This document shows positions 32,075-41,778 of a DNA stretch of 64,000 bases, one piece after another. The notes below the pieces were generated by a model that worked only from the letters and a program-made list of their open reading frames with translations, was not told the origin of the DNA and made no database searches. Source of the DNA: Cytophagales bacterium (GTDB taxonomy: Bacteria > Bacteroidota > Bacteroidia > Cytophagales > Spirosomataceae); the NCBI GenBank assembly GCA_013298125.1, contig JAAFJP010000016.1:62001-126000 (forward strand), in the 5' to 3' direction. Position 1 is the stretch's first letter, and the number at the start of each line of letters is the position of its first letter. A program made the position numbers and the translations under genes.

Positions 32075-32105
32075 TTGACATTAATCAATTAATCGTATAT
32101 ATTTG
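32075..32105 (+). promoter_or_regulatory. Strong predicted promoter downstream of ald with no protein gene after it
   Basis: TTGACA at 32075-32080, 17 bases, then TATATTTG at 32098-32105: the best promoter match seen in this window. It reads rightward into about 85 bases that end in a terminator, with a gene of the opposite strand beyond. Confidence 0.6.
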
Positions 32106-32111
32106 AATTAT

Positions 32112-32193
32112 GTTTGATTAATTCAAACGAAAAAATTAAATAGTGGTTAGGTATTAAGCAAATCCCGTCAATTCTATTGATGGGATTTCTTTT
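32112..32193 (+). ncRNA. Putative small RNA with an unpaired GTGGTTAGG seed
   Basis: Predicted RNA of about 80 nt between the promoter at 32075-32105 and the hairpin terminator at 32160-32196. It contains a small 5' hairpin (GTTTGA-TTAAT-TCAAAC), a single-stranded AT-rich middle carrying AAATAGTGGTTAGGT (32138-32152), and the terminator stem. The reverse complement of this 15-mer occurs exactly three times in the 97-bp repeats at 52.9-53.2 kb. No coding potential is seen. It could instead be just the 3' untranslated region of ald. No known RNA family is recognised. Confidence 0.45.
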
Positions 32194-32196
32194 TTT
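32160..32196. terminator. Bidirectional terminator between ald/small RNA and the outer-membrane gene
   Basis: AAATCCCGTCAA / TTGATGGGATTT, a 12-bp stem with one G-U pair, followed by CTTTTTTT. It can serve the rightward transcript and, less well, the leftward gene ending at 32195. Confidence 0.88.
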
Positions 32197-33310
32197 AAAA
32201 CGCCTCCGCAATAAAAAAATAGATATTTTGTTGTCCATTCCCAAAACCATAATCCATTCTAAGATTGACGTTTTCTTTACGGTTTATTTTAAAGCGAAGT
32301 CCTCCTCCGTAACTTGGCATAACGTTTTTTAGTGTAAAATCTCCCATGGCATCAGAGATTCCTCCCGCCCCCGCAAAACCTACGATTCCCCAACGTTTTA
32401 AGACTTGTAAACGATATTCTGACTGAAAAGCCAAGAGATTTTTATCTCGATAACTTCCTTGAAAATAGCCTCTCATTATCATATCACCGCCCAGTTGAGC
32501 TAATTCATTAAAAGGAACATCGCCAACCGTAAGAAATCCGTAACCTTGAAATGCCAAAACATCTTCTCGCTTTTGAAAAGGTTTGAAGTAATATCGTCCA
32601 TCAAATTGCCAACGGTTGAACGTATGTGAACTTCCCGTTACCTTGCCATGAATCGAATAAGTCATTTGAGCAAAAATGCCTTTTGAGGGCGTAAGAATAT
32701 TATCACGGCTATCATGAAGATAGGAAATGTTTAATCCTGCAACCCGTGAACCTTTATTTCCAACAACATCTCCCTTTTCCATCATGCCGTTTTCTTGGGT
32801 ACTGACATTGAACATTTCAAAGTATCGCCAACCTAACCCTGCAAAACTATTCTTGCCTATTTTACGAGCTGTTACGTTTTCAAATCGAAAATAATTGAAG
32901 GTTACAGGTTCACTTTTAGCCATATCTATCTGAGTTCCAATACCGTAGAAGGTCATCGGGAAACGACTATATCCTAAATAGCCGTTGATATAATATTTTT
33001 CATTATTCGTGAAAATTTGATATTGACTACGTAAAAGATATTGTCCATTCAGAGAATATTGAACTGAAGCAGCAATGTTAGAAACCCTCGTGAGTGAGTC
33101 ACTCCCAAAATGATAAAACCGTTTGATACCTGCCCCAAGTACGACATTGGTTTCGGGCATGTAAAAAGCAAAAGGCGAAATGATGTATTTGGGAGAGGTA
33201 AAAAAATTGATAAACTTTGAACTTGAAATACGTGTAGAATCCTGAAAATCAACGGCTTGTGACTGAAATATTTGTATTAATAGGTATGTTATTAGAAATG
33301 TTTTTTTCAT
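32195..33310 (-). CDS. Omp85/BamA-like surface antigen outer-membrane protein
   Basis: A 371-residue exported protein with a signal peptide (MKKTFLITYLLIQIFQSQA). The mature chain lacks POTRA repeats and consists of a C-terminal bacterial surface antigen (D15) barrel of about 16 strands. Features are the early strand VVLGAGIKRFYHF, the mid LTPSKGIFAQMTYSIHGK, ELAQLGGDMIMRGYFQGSYRDKNLLAFQSEYR near residue 270 (the conserved GG-x-x-x-RGY/F region), and a C-terminal end in aromatic Phe. POTRA-less proteins of this kind are frequent in Bacteroidota and may act in lipid or protein placement; function unknown. Confidence 0.85.
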   Translation of the reverse strand: MKKTFLITYLLIQIFQSQAVDFQDSTRISSSKFINFFTSPKYIISPFAFYMPETNVVLGAGIKRFYHFGSDSLTRVSNIAASVQYSLNGQYLLRSQYQIFTNNEKYYINGYLGYSRFPMTFYGIGTQIDMAKSEPVTFNYFRFENVTARKIGKNSFAGLGWRYFEMFNVSTQENGMMEKGDVVGNKGSRVAGLNISYLHDSRDNILTPSKGIFAQMTYSIHGKVTGSSHTFNRWQFDGRYYFKPFQKREDVLAFQGYGFLTVGDVPFNELAQLGGDMIMRGYFQGSYRDKNLLAFQSEYRLQVLKRWGIVGFAGAGGISDAMGDFTLKNVMPSYGGGLRFKINRKENVNLRMDYGFGNGQQNIYFFIAEAF

Positions 33311-33619
33311 TTCTTATTCTAAGTTATTTTAAGAGTGAGTAGCTAAATATTCTAATGACACATTATTAGAAATCGTCCGAATAATAGCTGATTTACTATT
33401 TTGTTAAATCCCAGTACACTATCATTCTCAAAATCTATACCTAATTTCAATAATGCTTTTTCTTTTCCAGTGTCAAGTCTAAATCTATTATAAAGGTACT
33501 ACAAACATTTCCACTTTTATCAAAATCTCTATTTATCTTGGTCGATAAATATTTAACAAAAACTAATTCTTCTCGTGTACTTATTTCTACTTAAACTCAA
33601 TACTGATTCTTTTATTATT
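33311..33619. other. Gene-free spacer
   Basis: 309 AT-rich bases between two leftward genes. I see no hairpin of note, no RNA gene and no family repeat; it presumably holds the promoter for the Omp85-like gene. Confidence 0.5.
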
Positions 33620-34531
33620 CTAAATCTTAAAACCAATATTATTTTTCAAAAAAGCCTTACTAATCTCGCCCGATTCTTTTGGTGTTCGTGTTTTCACAGG
33701 TACACCATCCAATTCTACGATTGCCCATTTTTTGAAATTAATTTTCTGTAAATTATCGAAAACAGCCTTTAAATCCACATTTCCTTGTCCTAATTCTACA
33801 AATTTATAGGCTTTTGGGTCTTCGGGTTTATCTGGTAATGGACTTTGTACATCCTTAATATGGAGGGCATCAATAATGTCTTTGTAGTCCAAAATCGCTT
33901 TTGCAGGAGTACCTCCACCTTGATGATAATGAGCAACGTCCAAGAGTAATTTTAAATATTTCGGATTCATCGCTTGCACAATCACGTCCACTTCTTCGGG
34001 TGTTTCGCCAAACTGATTCATGTGGTTGTGATAGGTGGTTTGAATACCTAAATCGGCAGTTTGTTTACCTATTTCGTTCATCACAAAAGTCAATCTTTTC
34101 AATTGTTCAGTAGTTGGATTTTCTCCTTTTTTACGAAGGGAATTGGTCAATTGAATAGAAGTACCCCCCAAGGCTTTTACAAAACTGGCGTGTGCTACGT
34201 GTATGTCGATGGTGCTTTGTTCTTTGGCAGGGTCAATCTCAACATTTCCACTCGAAAACATGGGTAACGCCAAGCCACTTGCCACGATTTGTTCATTCAA
34301 TTCACTGACTTTTGTTTTGTAATTATCGTAGGCATTGGCACGCAATTGTACGCCTTTGAAGCCCAGAGAAGCAATATCTTTCATCGCATCCAAATCTTTG
34401 CCTCCCCAAGTGATGGCGGAATAGGCTAATTGAAGTTTGGGAACTTTGGCAAAAATATCCAAAGGAATCAGTGATGCGGAAGTCAATAAACCCGCTTGAT
34501 ATAAGAAATTGCGACGTGATATTTTAGTCAT
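33620..34531 (-). CDS. Sugar phosphate isomerase/epimerase-like protein with Tat signal
   Basis: A 303-residue xylose-isomerase-like TIM-barrel protein. It begins with a twin-arginine signal (KISRRNFLYQAGLLTSASLIP), so it is exported folded. Barrel motifs include LGFKGVQLRANAYD, TTYHNHMNQFG with the His-x-His metal ligand, LKLLLDVAHYHQGGG, DALHIKD and WAIVELDG with the terminal Glu ligand. Exported members of this family in Bacteroidota often belong to carbohydrate or inositol catabolism. It stands just left of the polysaccharide utilization locus but on the opposite strand, so it may be functionally linked. Confidence 0.88.
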   Translation of the reverse strand: MTKISRRNFLYQAGLLTSASLIPLDIFAKVPKLQLAYSAITWGGKDLDAMKDIASLGFKGVQLRANAYDNYKTKVSELNEQIVASGLALPMFSSGNVEIDPAKEQSTIDIHVAHASFVKALGGTSIQLTNSLRKKGENPTTEQLKRLTFVMNEIGKQTADLGIQTTYHNHMNQFGETPEEVDVIVQAMNPKYLKLLLDVAHYHQGGGTPAKAILDYKDIIDALHIKDVQSPLPDKPEDPKAYKFVELGQGNVDLKAVFDNLQKINFKKWAIVELDGVPVKTRTPKESGEISKAFLKNNIGFKI

Positions 34532-34832
34532 TTTTTGAAGAGTTTAGTTTATGAACTTATACGAACTTATCTACTATTTGAAACAAACATTAGTACACAG
34601 ATAACACAGATGTTCCAACACAGATTTACACAGATAAGACTATAAAAATCTGTGTAAATCTGTGCTATTTTTAATATCTATGTCATCTGTGTACCATTTT
34701 TTTCGTAAAAACGTAGATAATTCCAAAACAGAAAGACAATATTTCATAAATGTTACTTGTGATAGTTTCAATGTCAAGAAACTACCCTACAATAAATCCT
34801 AAAATTCAACAAAATTTTTATAGTTTTGTAAA
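34532..34832. other. Gene-free divergent spacer with inverted repeat
   Basis: 301 bases between the Tat isomerase gene and the ECF sigma gene. About a third is the inverted repeat at 34593-34694. TAGTTTTG at 34821-34828 is a -7-like box only five bases before the sigma gene ATG, which would give a leaderless mRNA; I give it little weight. Confidence 0.5.
34593..34694. repeat. Inverted repeat of ACACAGAT words
   Basis: GTACACAGATAACACAGAT...ACACAGATTTACACAGAT on the left mirrors ATCTGTGTAAATCTGTG...CATCTGTGTAC on the right. The arms are about 50 bp and are made of the repeated word ACACAGAT. Confidence 0.88.
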
Positions 34833-35435
34833 ATGAATACCACTAAAATCGACATATCAACTGAACTTTGGCAAGCCTTCAAAAAGGGTGATGTTGAGGC
34901 ATATCGTGATTTATACCAAATCCATGCAGGTTTTTTATTAAATTATGGAATCAGACTTCACAATGTCTTGAATGTTGTTGAAGATTGCGTGCAGGAAGTT
35001 TTTATTGATTTGTGGCAATATCGTCAGAATTTATCTGACCCGAGTGATGTAAAATTTTATTTGATGAGAAGCCTCAGGAATAGAATTGGCAAGCATTTTA
35101 GAAAAAATCAACCCTACATTTCTGGTTTTGATGATGCTGTTGAATTGCCTTTTTTGATTGAACCTTCTTCCGAACAACGCCTCATTGATTTGGATATTGA
35201 TGCAGAACTTTATCAAAGGGTTCAGTTTGCCATCAAAGCCTTAACGCCCCGCCAAAAAGAAATTATTTATCTTCGATATTTCAATGATTTGAGCTACGAC
35301 CAAATCTGTGAATTGATGAACATTAATTATCAATCTGCCCGAACGCAACACTATAACGCTCTCAAAGTGCTTCGTAGTGAGCTGAAAAACAGCAACTTAA
35401 TTATTCTTTCTGTGCTTGGTTTACATTTTTTGTAA
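34833..35435 (+). CDS. ECF-type RNA polymerase sigma factor of the PUL
   Basis: A 200-residue ECF sigma factor. Region 2 is recognised by LYQIHAGFLLNYGIRL and DCVQEVFIDLWQYR near residues 50-63. Region 4 is ALTPRQKEIIYLRYFNDLSYDQICELM followed by NINYQSARTQHYNALKVLR. It is followed by a FecR-type anti-sigma gene 66 bases later and by a SusC with an N-terminal STN domain, the standard three-part cell-surface signalling set. When the transducer binds its glycan, FecR should release this factor to transcribe the locus. It belongs to the Bacteroidota sigma-70 family 1 type and ends in a hydrophobic stretch. Confidence 0.92.
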   Translation: MNTTKIDISTELWQAFKKGDVEAYRDLYQIHAGFLLNYGIRLHNVLNVVEDCVQEVFIDLWQYRQNLSDPSDVKFYLMRSLRNRIGKHFRKNQPYISGFDDAVELPFLIEPSSEQRLIDLDIDAELYQRVQFAIKALTPRQKEIIYLRYFNDLSYDQICELMNINYQSARTQHYNALKVLRSELKNSNLIILSVLGLHFL

Positions 35436-35501
35436 AATTTCTCTTCTTTTCATACTACAAATTCATAGAATGTGTCTCTATACATATAGAAACAACATTT
35501 T

Positions 35502-36539
35502 ATGAAATCTTACGCTGATTACATTCCCTACAAAACGGAAGATTTTTTGTCTGACCCTGATTTTAAGGCTTGGATAAAAAATCCCACGCCCGAATCTCAT
35601 GCTTATTGGCGTGGACTTTTTCGTACACATCCGCACTTACGAGAACATTTTGAACAGGCTCGTATTTTGGCTTTGGGCTTAGAATCCTCATGGATTGAGT
35701 TTTCCGAAACTTACAAAAATCAACTTTTTGATAAGATTATTCCTCAATTGATACCACAAGAGGAAAAACCTGTCAAACGGTTATCTTCTTCATGGACAAA
35801 ATGGGCGGTTGCGGCATCGGTAGCTATTTTAGTTGCTACGGGACTTTTTAGCTATAATTATTACTTTCAATCTAAATCTTATCATACGCAATTCGCTCAA
35901 ATTCAGACTATTACACTTTATGACGGTTCAACGGTTTCTTTGAATGCCAATAGTCATTTAGAAATTCCTTCACGATATAATTGGGCAAATTCTCGCACGG
36001 TTAAATTAGAGGGTGAAGCGTATTTTGTTGTGTCAAAATTGGTCGAAAATACCACAAAAAAGTATATAAAATTTACCGTAAAAACTTCTAACGCAAGAGT
36101 GGAGGTGTATGGAACTCAGTTTAATGTTTATGCAAGAAACAACCAAACAAAGGTCTTATTGGATGAAGGGAAAGTGGAATTGGTTGAAAATCAGACCAAA
36201 AAACAAATCACGATGAAGCCTGGGCAATTGGTTGAAGTGAATGTTATAAAATCAATATCAAAACTTATCGAAACGCCCATCGAAGAAGCCAAGCAATTGA
36301 CAAGTTGGAAACAAAACCTCTTGATTTTCAATGAAGTAAGCATGGAAGATTTGAAAATTCGTTTCCAAGAAGTGTATGGATTAGAATTAATACTAAAAGG
36401 AGAAGCATTTGATAATCAAGCATTTAAAGGGGAGCTGCCTGTCAATAATTTAGAAGAAGCATTACTTATTTTGAGTACAACCTTTGGACAAAAGCCATTG
36501 AGAGATGGTGATAAAATTTATTTTGTTCCGAAAGAATAA
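35502..36539 (+). CDS. FecR family anti-sigma factor
   Basis: A 345-residue inner-membrane anti-sigma factor. The N-terminal 95 residues are cytoplasmic and should bind the sigma factor. One transmembrane helix lies at about 100-122 (WAVAASVAILVATGLFSYNYYF). The periplasmic FecR domain starts with the TITLYDGSTVSLNANSHLEIP motif and has the RTVKLEGEAYFVV strand. The DUF4974 C-terminal domain (SMEDLKIRFQEVYGLELIL, then ALLILSTTFG) contacts the STN domain of the transducer. Gene order sigma-FecR-SusC-SusD is preserved, and spacing to susC is 53 bases. Confidence 0.92.
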   Translation: MKSYADYIPYKTEDFLSDPDFKAWIKNPTPESHAYWRGLFRTHPHLREHFEQARILALGLESSWIEFSETYKNQLFDKIIPQLIPQEEKPVKRLSSSWTKWAVAASVAILVATGLFSYNYYFQSKSYHTQFAQIQTITLYDGSTVSLNANSHLEIPSRYNWANSRTVKLEGEAYFVVSKLVENTTKKYIKFTVKTSNARVEVYGTQFNVYARNNQTKVLLDEGKVELVENQTKKQITMKPGQLVEVNVIKSISKLIETPIEEAKQLTSWKQNLLIFNEVSMEDLKIRFQEVYGLELILKGEAFDNQAFKGELPVNNLEEALLILSTTFGQKPLRDGDKIYFVPKE

Positions 36540-36592
36540 TAACAAATACCAATCAAAACCCAATTCAAAACAAAAAATCAATCTTAAATAAT

Positions 36593-39500
36593 ATGTCAAA
36601 ATCACTACTTTTTTTACGAATTCGGCTCACTACTTTCCTTCTTGTTTGTACAACGGTGGGAGTGATGGCTCAGGTACTGGCAATGGCTCAAAGTCGTAAT
36701 CCACGTACTGCGGAAATGCCTCTAATCATGAGGACAGATTTATCTAAACTCCTTGATAATCTGGAAGATACCTACAAAGTTCGGTTTAACTACAAGGCAT
36801 CTTTATTGAAGAATGTACAAGTAGAAAATACTGCCATTCAAGCATTTAAAGGACAAATTGATAATAAATTGAATGAATTATTATCAGAAGTAAATCTTAA
36901 ATGTGAGGTAATTAATGCCAGTTCTTTTGTGATTGTTCCAATGGCGAAAGATAAAAAAGAAGTTATCTCTACTAAACCAAAAATTACGGAACAAAGCCCA
37001 AACGCATCAGCCCTCGCCGATATAACCGTAACAGGAAAAGTCGTTGATGAAAACGGTGAGGGAGTTCCAGGGGTTAGTATTATCGTGAAAGGAACATCCA
37101 GAGGAACAACAACCAATGCAACTGGGGTTTATTCAATTGCTGTTCCTGATGAAAAAGCTGTATTGGTCTTCACATCAATTGGTTATGAGTCTCAAAATGT
37201 GAATGTTGGCACTCGTAAAATTATCAATCTGAGTCTTTCAACAAGTACCAAAGGACTTTCGGAGGTTGTGGTTGTGGGTTATGGTACACGCCTTAAAAAA
37301 GAATTGAGTGGAGCCGTTACGCAAATCAACTCAAAGTTCATTGCCAATCAACCCATTACTTCGGTTGACCAAGGTTTGGCGGGTTTAGTACCAGGGGTTA
37401 CGCTACGTGAAGGTTCGGGTGCACCAGGGTCTGGACCAGAGATTCTGATTCGTGGTATCAATACTTTGGGAGGAAACAACCGTCCGCTCGTAGTGATTGA
37501 CGATGTTATCATTGAAGCATCAGACCCCACAAGAGCATCGCAGGATGCTCAAAATAACAACCCTTTATCCTTAGTAAATCCAGAGGATATTGAGACTGTT
37601 ACTATTTTGAAAGATGCTGCCACGAAGGCAATTTATGGTTCTCGGGCTACCGCTGGTGTAATTATTATCACTACTAAAAAAGGAAAAAAAGGAACTCCCA
37701 CTATCAGATTCAACACCAGTTTTGGTATTCAAGATATTTTACCTTTCGAGAAGCCTAATGTGATGAACGCCACAGAGTTAGCTACTTTTTACCGTGGTGT
37801 AAATATTGACCGCATTAGGGGACAAAAACCTACTATCTATGGAGACCCAAACATACCTGTACCCGATAGTGAATTGCCAGCCCAGTTTCAAGGTGATATG
37901 TCTCGCTATGGAATTGGTACAAACTGGTTCAATGAAATTACTCGTCAAGCAGGATTTCAAAACCATAATATTTCGGTAAATGGTGGAACAGATAATGTTA
38001 GTTATTATGTCAGTGCTAATTATCAAGACCAGCAAGGAGTAGTTTTGTTCAACGATTTCAAACGTTATAGTTTCAGAAGTAATGTTGATATGAAACTAAC
38101 AAAAAAATTGAGAATGGGTTTGAATTTCAGCCCTTCACGCACGGAAAGAAATCGTAGTGCTGATGAACCAAAAGCTGATCAATTTAGTGCGTATAGCACA
38201 ATTACCTCGACGTATTGGGCAGACCCAACGGCAACTGTGAGAGATGCGTTAGGAAATTATAATTTTACAACATTGGGTAAACTCACGTCCAGTTATACAG
38301 CCAATCCTGTTTATCAGTTAGAGAGCGAGAAAGAAGTTAGAAATATTACTCAATTGCTTACAAACTTTTATTTGGAGTTTGAACCCATCAAGAATTTTAC
38401 CTTGAAGTCAAGTCTTTCTCATAATTACAAACAAGCTCAATCCAACAACTTTCAACCCTCTACATTGGTGGGAGATGCCTTGACACCTCCGCTAATTAAT
38501 ATTGACGGAGCAAGAGCAACCAGTTTTGCAAACGTTGAAAATAATTTGATTTGGGATAACATTACCAGATACCAATTTATAAAAGATAATCACAATCTGA
38601 GCATATTGGGAGGCTTTTCAGTCCAAGAAGTTACCAGTGAAACTTCAACGGTCAATGTAAAAAATATTGTCGATGAAACTTTTGCATTAGTTGATTTTAG
38701 AAATGTGAATCGTTCGGTGATTGGAAATTTTACAGGTAGTGATGAGTTCGGTAAAAATCGTTTGGTTTCTTATATTTCAAGATTAAACTATTCTTTCGGA
38801 AATAAATATTTCTTAAATGCTTCACTTCGTCGGGATGGGTCTTCACGTTTTGGTCGTGGTGTAAAATACGGAAATTTTCCTGCGGGTTCAATCGGATGGA
38901 GAGCCTCGGAAGAGCCATTTATGAAGAATCTTACGGGCAAATTTATGAATGATTTGAAATTTGAATTGGGTTATGGTATCACAGGAAGTAATAGTATTAG
39001 TAATTACGGACACTTGGGAGGAACGGTAGTTGCTTCTGGAAATCCTATTCCTGATTATATTTTTGGCACTACCGTAAAACAAGGAACATTTTTGACAAGT
39101 TATCCAAACCCAAATGTTACTTGGGAAGAAAGTAAGCAATTAGACTTCGGTATTTCTTCGGCATTTTGGAACAACCGTATCAATTTATCCTTGAATTTGT
39201 ATCGCCAAGAAACTACTGGTAACCTTACTCAAATTTCAACTTCGTGGATTACGGGGGTTGGAAATGTAATTGGCAATCAAAATAGTGTACTCGAAAATAA
39301 AGGTTTTGAAGTGGATATTAGTGTTTTAGCCGTTAGAAAAAAGGATTCAGTTGGACAACAGGGCTAAATTTCTCGGCGTATAGAAACAAACTTGTGTCAT
39401 ATCCTGATACCGTGGGTTTTAGAAATGGAAATGCAGGAAATGGTACACAAATCACATGGACAAAACCTGGTGGTTCAATCGGTATGCTAATCGGTTATCA

Positions 39501-40161
39501 AACGACAGGATTGTTTACTCAGGCAGAGATTGATGACCCAAAAGTCCCTAAATATGCTGGTGCAAGACCTGGAAGTATGAAATGGGTAGATGGCGATGGT
39601 GATGGGATACTTGAAATTCAAGATGATTATGTAGTATTAGCTAATCCTCATCCAGACTTGATGTTTGGTTGGAACAATACCTTTGAATATAAAGGAATAA
39701 CCCTAAGAACCATTTTTGCGGGTCAATTAGGTGGAGCAATTTATGATTTACGTAAAGAAATCATGTATAATGTGGACGGTAATTTCAATGTTTCTCGTGA
39801 TATGGCAAACCGTTGGAGACCAGGCGATACAGACTTTTCAGCAGATAAATTTCCGACTACCTATCTAAACACAAACCGTGTACGTTTTCCAGGCTCAAAC
39901 AAGATTATTGATGGAAGTTACATTGCTTTGAAAAATCTTACCTTGGCTTATGACATTGCTCGTTTATTGAAAGGACGTGCCAAATTTGCTAAGGCAATTG
40001 AGGTGGTGGGAAGTGTTCGTAATGTATTTTACATTGCTAATTACAAAGAAGGTAACCCCGAAGTTCGCCGTACTAATGACGGAAGTGCGTTGAGAAGTGT
40101 AAACTATGGTTCATATCCTACCTCACGCACATACACATTAGGATTAAACTTTACATTTTAA
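36593..40161 (+). pseudogene. SusC-like TonB-dependent transducer, frame broken by one base
   Basis: A SusC/RagA outer-membrane receptor in two frames. The first frame (36593-39367, 924 codons) has a signal peptide, an STN domain at about residues 48-115 (LLDNLEDTYKVRFNYKASLL), a carboxypeptidase-like domain at 146-230, the VVVVGYGT motif, a plug domain and most of the barrel. The last true codons are near 39340; translation then ends at TAA 39365. The rest of the barrel (KKGFSWTTGLNFSAYRNKLV onward, to 40161) continues in the -1 frame. The junction is AGA-AAA-AAG at 39335-39343, an in-phase A-AAA-AAG slippery heptamer. Loss of one A from a seven-A run, a sequencing error, or programmed -1 frameshifting all fit. 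SusD follows 14 bases later with no damage. The STN domain marks it as the signal transducer for FecR. Confidence 0.88.
39337..39343 (+). other. In-phase A-AAA-AAG heptamer at the susC frame break
   Basis: The heptamer sits in the zero frame exactly where the protein must shift to -1. It is the same sequence as the E. coli dnaX slippery site. I see no strong hairpin downstream and no Shine-Dalgarno-like element upstream. Confidence 0.55.
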
Positions 40162-40175
40162 TTGATTCAGAAAAC

Positions 40176-41675
40176 ATGAAAAACATAAAATATATATTCA
40201 TCTTTTTGCTAACCCTTTCGCTGGTAGCTTGTAAAGATTCTTATTTGGACGTTGATCCCATTGATAGATATAGTTATTATAATTTTTTAGAAACCGAAGC
40301 CCAAGTAGAACAAGCAGTAGCGGGATGTTACAGAAAAGTTGCTGAAATTTCCACAGGACAACTCTGGATTTATGGAGATATGTTGAGCGACAATACTTCG
40401 TATAGTTATAATCCAACCGATAGAGGAGGGGCAAACCTTGAAAACATAGATGAATTCATTGCCACAGCAGATAATGGTGAATTCAATGGTTTGTTTCAAC
40501 AGTCTTATGATGGTATTCAACGAGCCAATTTTATTTTAGAGAAAATAGATGGTATTAAGTTTATAAATCCAGCTACTAAGACTGTGAAAGAGGCTGAAAC
40601 TCGTTTCACTCGGGCATGGAATTATTTTAATTTGGTAAGAGTTTATGGTGAAGTCCCAATTATTTTCAAAACTGTCATTGAACCAGACTTTCAGATTGCT
40701 CAAAAATATCCACGTCGCCCTGTGACAGAAGTGTATAGTACTGTCATTGAACCTGACGTGAAATTTGCTCTCGAAAATTTGCCTGAGACAGTTCCGGCTT
40801 CTGAAGTAGGAAGGTTAACCAAAGGAGCAGCTATTATGTTGCTTTCACACGTATTGATTACGCAGAAGAAATTTGCCGATGCTAATACTGAACTGGCTAA
40901 ATTGAAAGGATATTCTTTGCAGTCAGATTATAAAAATATATTTGACCCAACGAAAAAGAACACTTCGGAGTCAATATTTGAAATTCAGTATAACCCACTT
41001 TTGAACGTTACCTTAAATGTTATGAATCCCACCGCAACAAGCTGGACTCCGTGGGGAACTGGGTCAACGATTTATGGAGGTAGTTCTGGTACTCGAGGTG
41101 GACTGAATCAGCCCACAAAAAGTTTGAATGATGCTTACACAGCCGCAGACAAACGTAAATCCGTGGTGATTGGCTCAATTGCAACAACCGCAGCCAGAGG
41201 AAATACGCTTTTGTACATGAATAAATACAATTATTGGGATGCTACCACGAAATTTAATCCTGCGAACTGGATAATCTATCGTTTTGCAGATGCGGTTTTG
41301 TTGCAAGCAGAGTGTTTAAACGAAACCAGTTATCCAAGCACGCAAGCCTTAACTTTGCTCAACAGCATAAGAACCAGAGCGGGATTGACTGCCAGAACGC
41401 TTGCTGAATTGAAAAGCAAAGAAGAATTTGCCCAAGCCATTCAAGACGAACGCCGTTTGGAATTGGCAGGTGAAAGTCATCGTTGGTTCGACCTTGTGCG
41501 TACAGGCAAAGCCGTGGAAGTGATGATTGCTCATGGTATTTCTGAAAAAGCACAAAAAGCTACCATTTCAGCTTTAAGTAGTCGCCAAACGGCTTATACC
41601 AAAATTAGTTTATTGGCACCATATCCAAGAAGAGAAAGAGAAGTATTTGGCTATCCACAAACGGCAGGTTGGTAA
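40176..41675 (+). CDS. SusD/RagB family glycan-binding lipoprotein
   Basis: A 499-residue SusD-like surface lipoprotein. The lipobox is LVAC at about residues 16-19. The N-terminal SusD domain shows YYNFLETEAQVEQAVAGCYRKV, and TPR-like helices include FNGLFQQSYDGIQRANFILEKI and ETRFTRAWNYFNLVRVYGEVPII. The C-terminal part has FRFAD-like IYRFADAVLLQAECLNE and the DERRLELAGESHRWFDLVRTGKA block. It caps the SusC barrel and binds the glycan. The gene is intact even though the preceding susC frame is broken, which argues that selection on the locus is recent or that susC is functional. Confidence 0.95.
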   Translation: MKNIKYIFIFLLTLSLVACKDSYLDVDPIDRYSYYNFLETEAQVEQAVAGCYRKVAEISTGQLWIYGDMLSDNTSYSYNPTDRGGANLENIDEFIATADNGEFNGLFQQSYDGIQRANFILEKIDGIKFINPATKTVKEAETRFTRAWNYFNLVRVYGEVPIIFKTVIEPDFQIAQKYPRRPVTEVYSTVIEPDVKFALENLPETVPASEVGRLTKGAAIMLLSHVLITQKKFADANTELAKLKGYSLQSDYKNIFDPTKKNTSESIFEIQYNPLLNVTLNVMNPTATSWTPWGTGSTIYGGSSGTRGGLNQPTKSLNDAYTAADKRKSVVIGSIATTAARGNTLLYMNKYNYWDATTKFNPANWIIYRFADAVLLQAECLNETSYPSTQALTLLNSIRTRAGLTARTLAELKSKEEFAQAIQDERRLELAGESHRWFDLVRTGKAVEVMIAHGISEKAQKATISALSSRQTAYTKISLLAPYPRREREVFGYPQTAGW

Positions 41676-41778
41676 TGATTATAAAACATTCAGTAAATAG
41701 TTCTCAAAGGAAGACTTCGCCTCGTGCGGAGGCTTCCTTATTTTTTCGAGAAGATTTACCTGAATATTTAGAACAAAC

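Noticed and set aside
34821-34828. Promoter for a leaderless ECF sigma mRNA
   Set aside because: TAGTTTTG is a -7-like match but has no -33 partner and lies too close to the start codon to trust.
39394-40161. Separate gene starting at 39394
   Set aside because: The frame is open upstream and continues the SusC barrel; the Met is internal. It is treated as the 3' part of the frameshifted susC.
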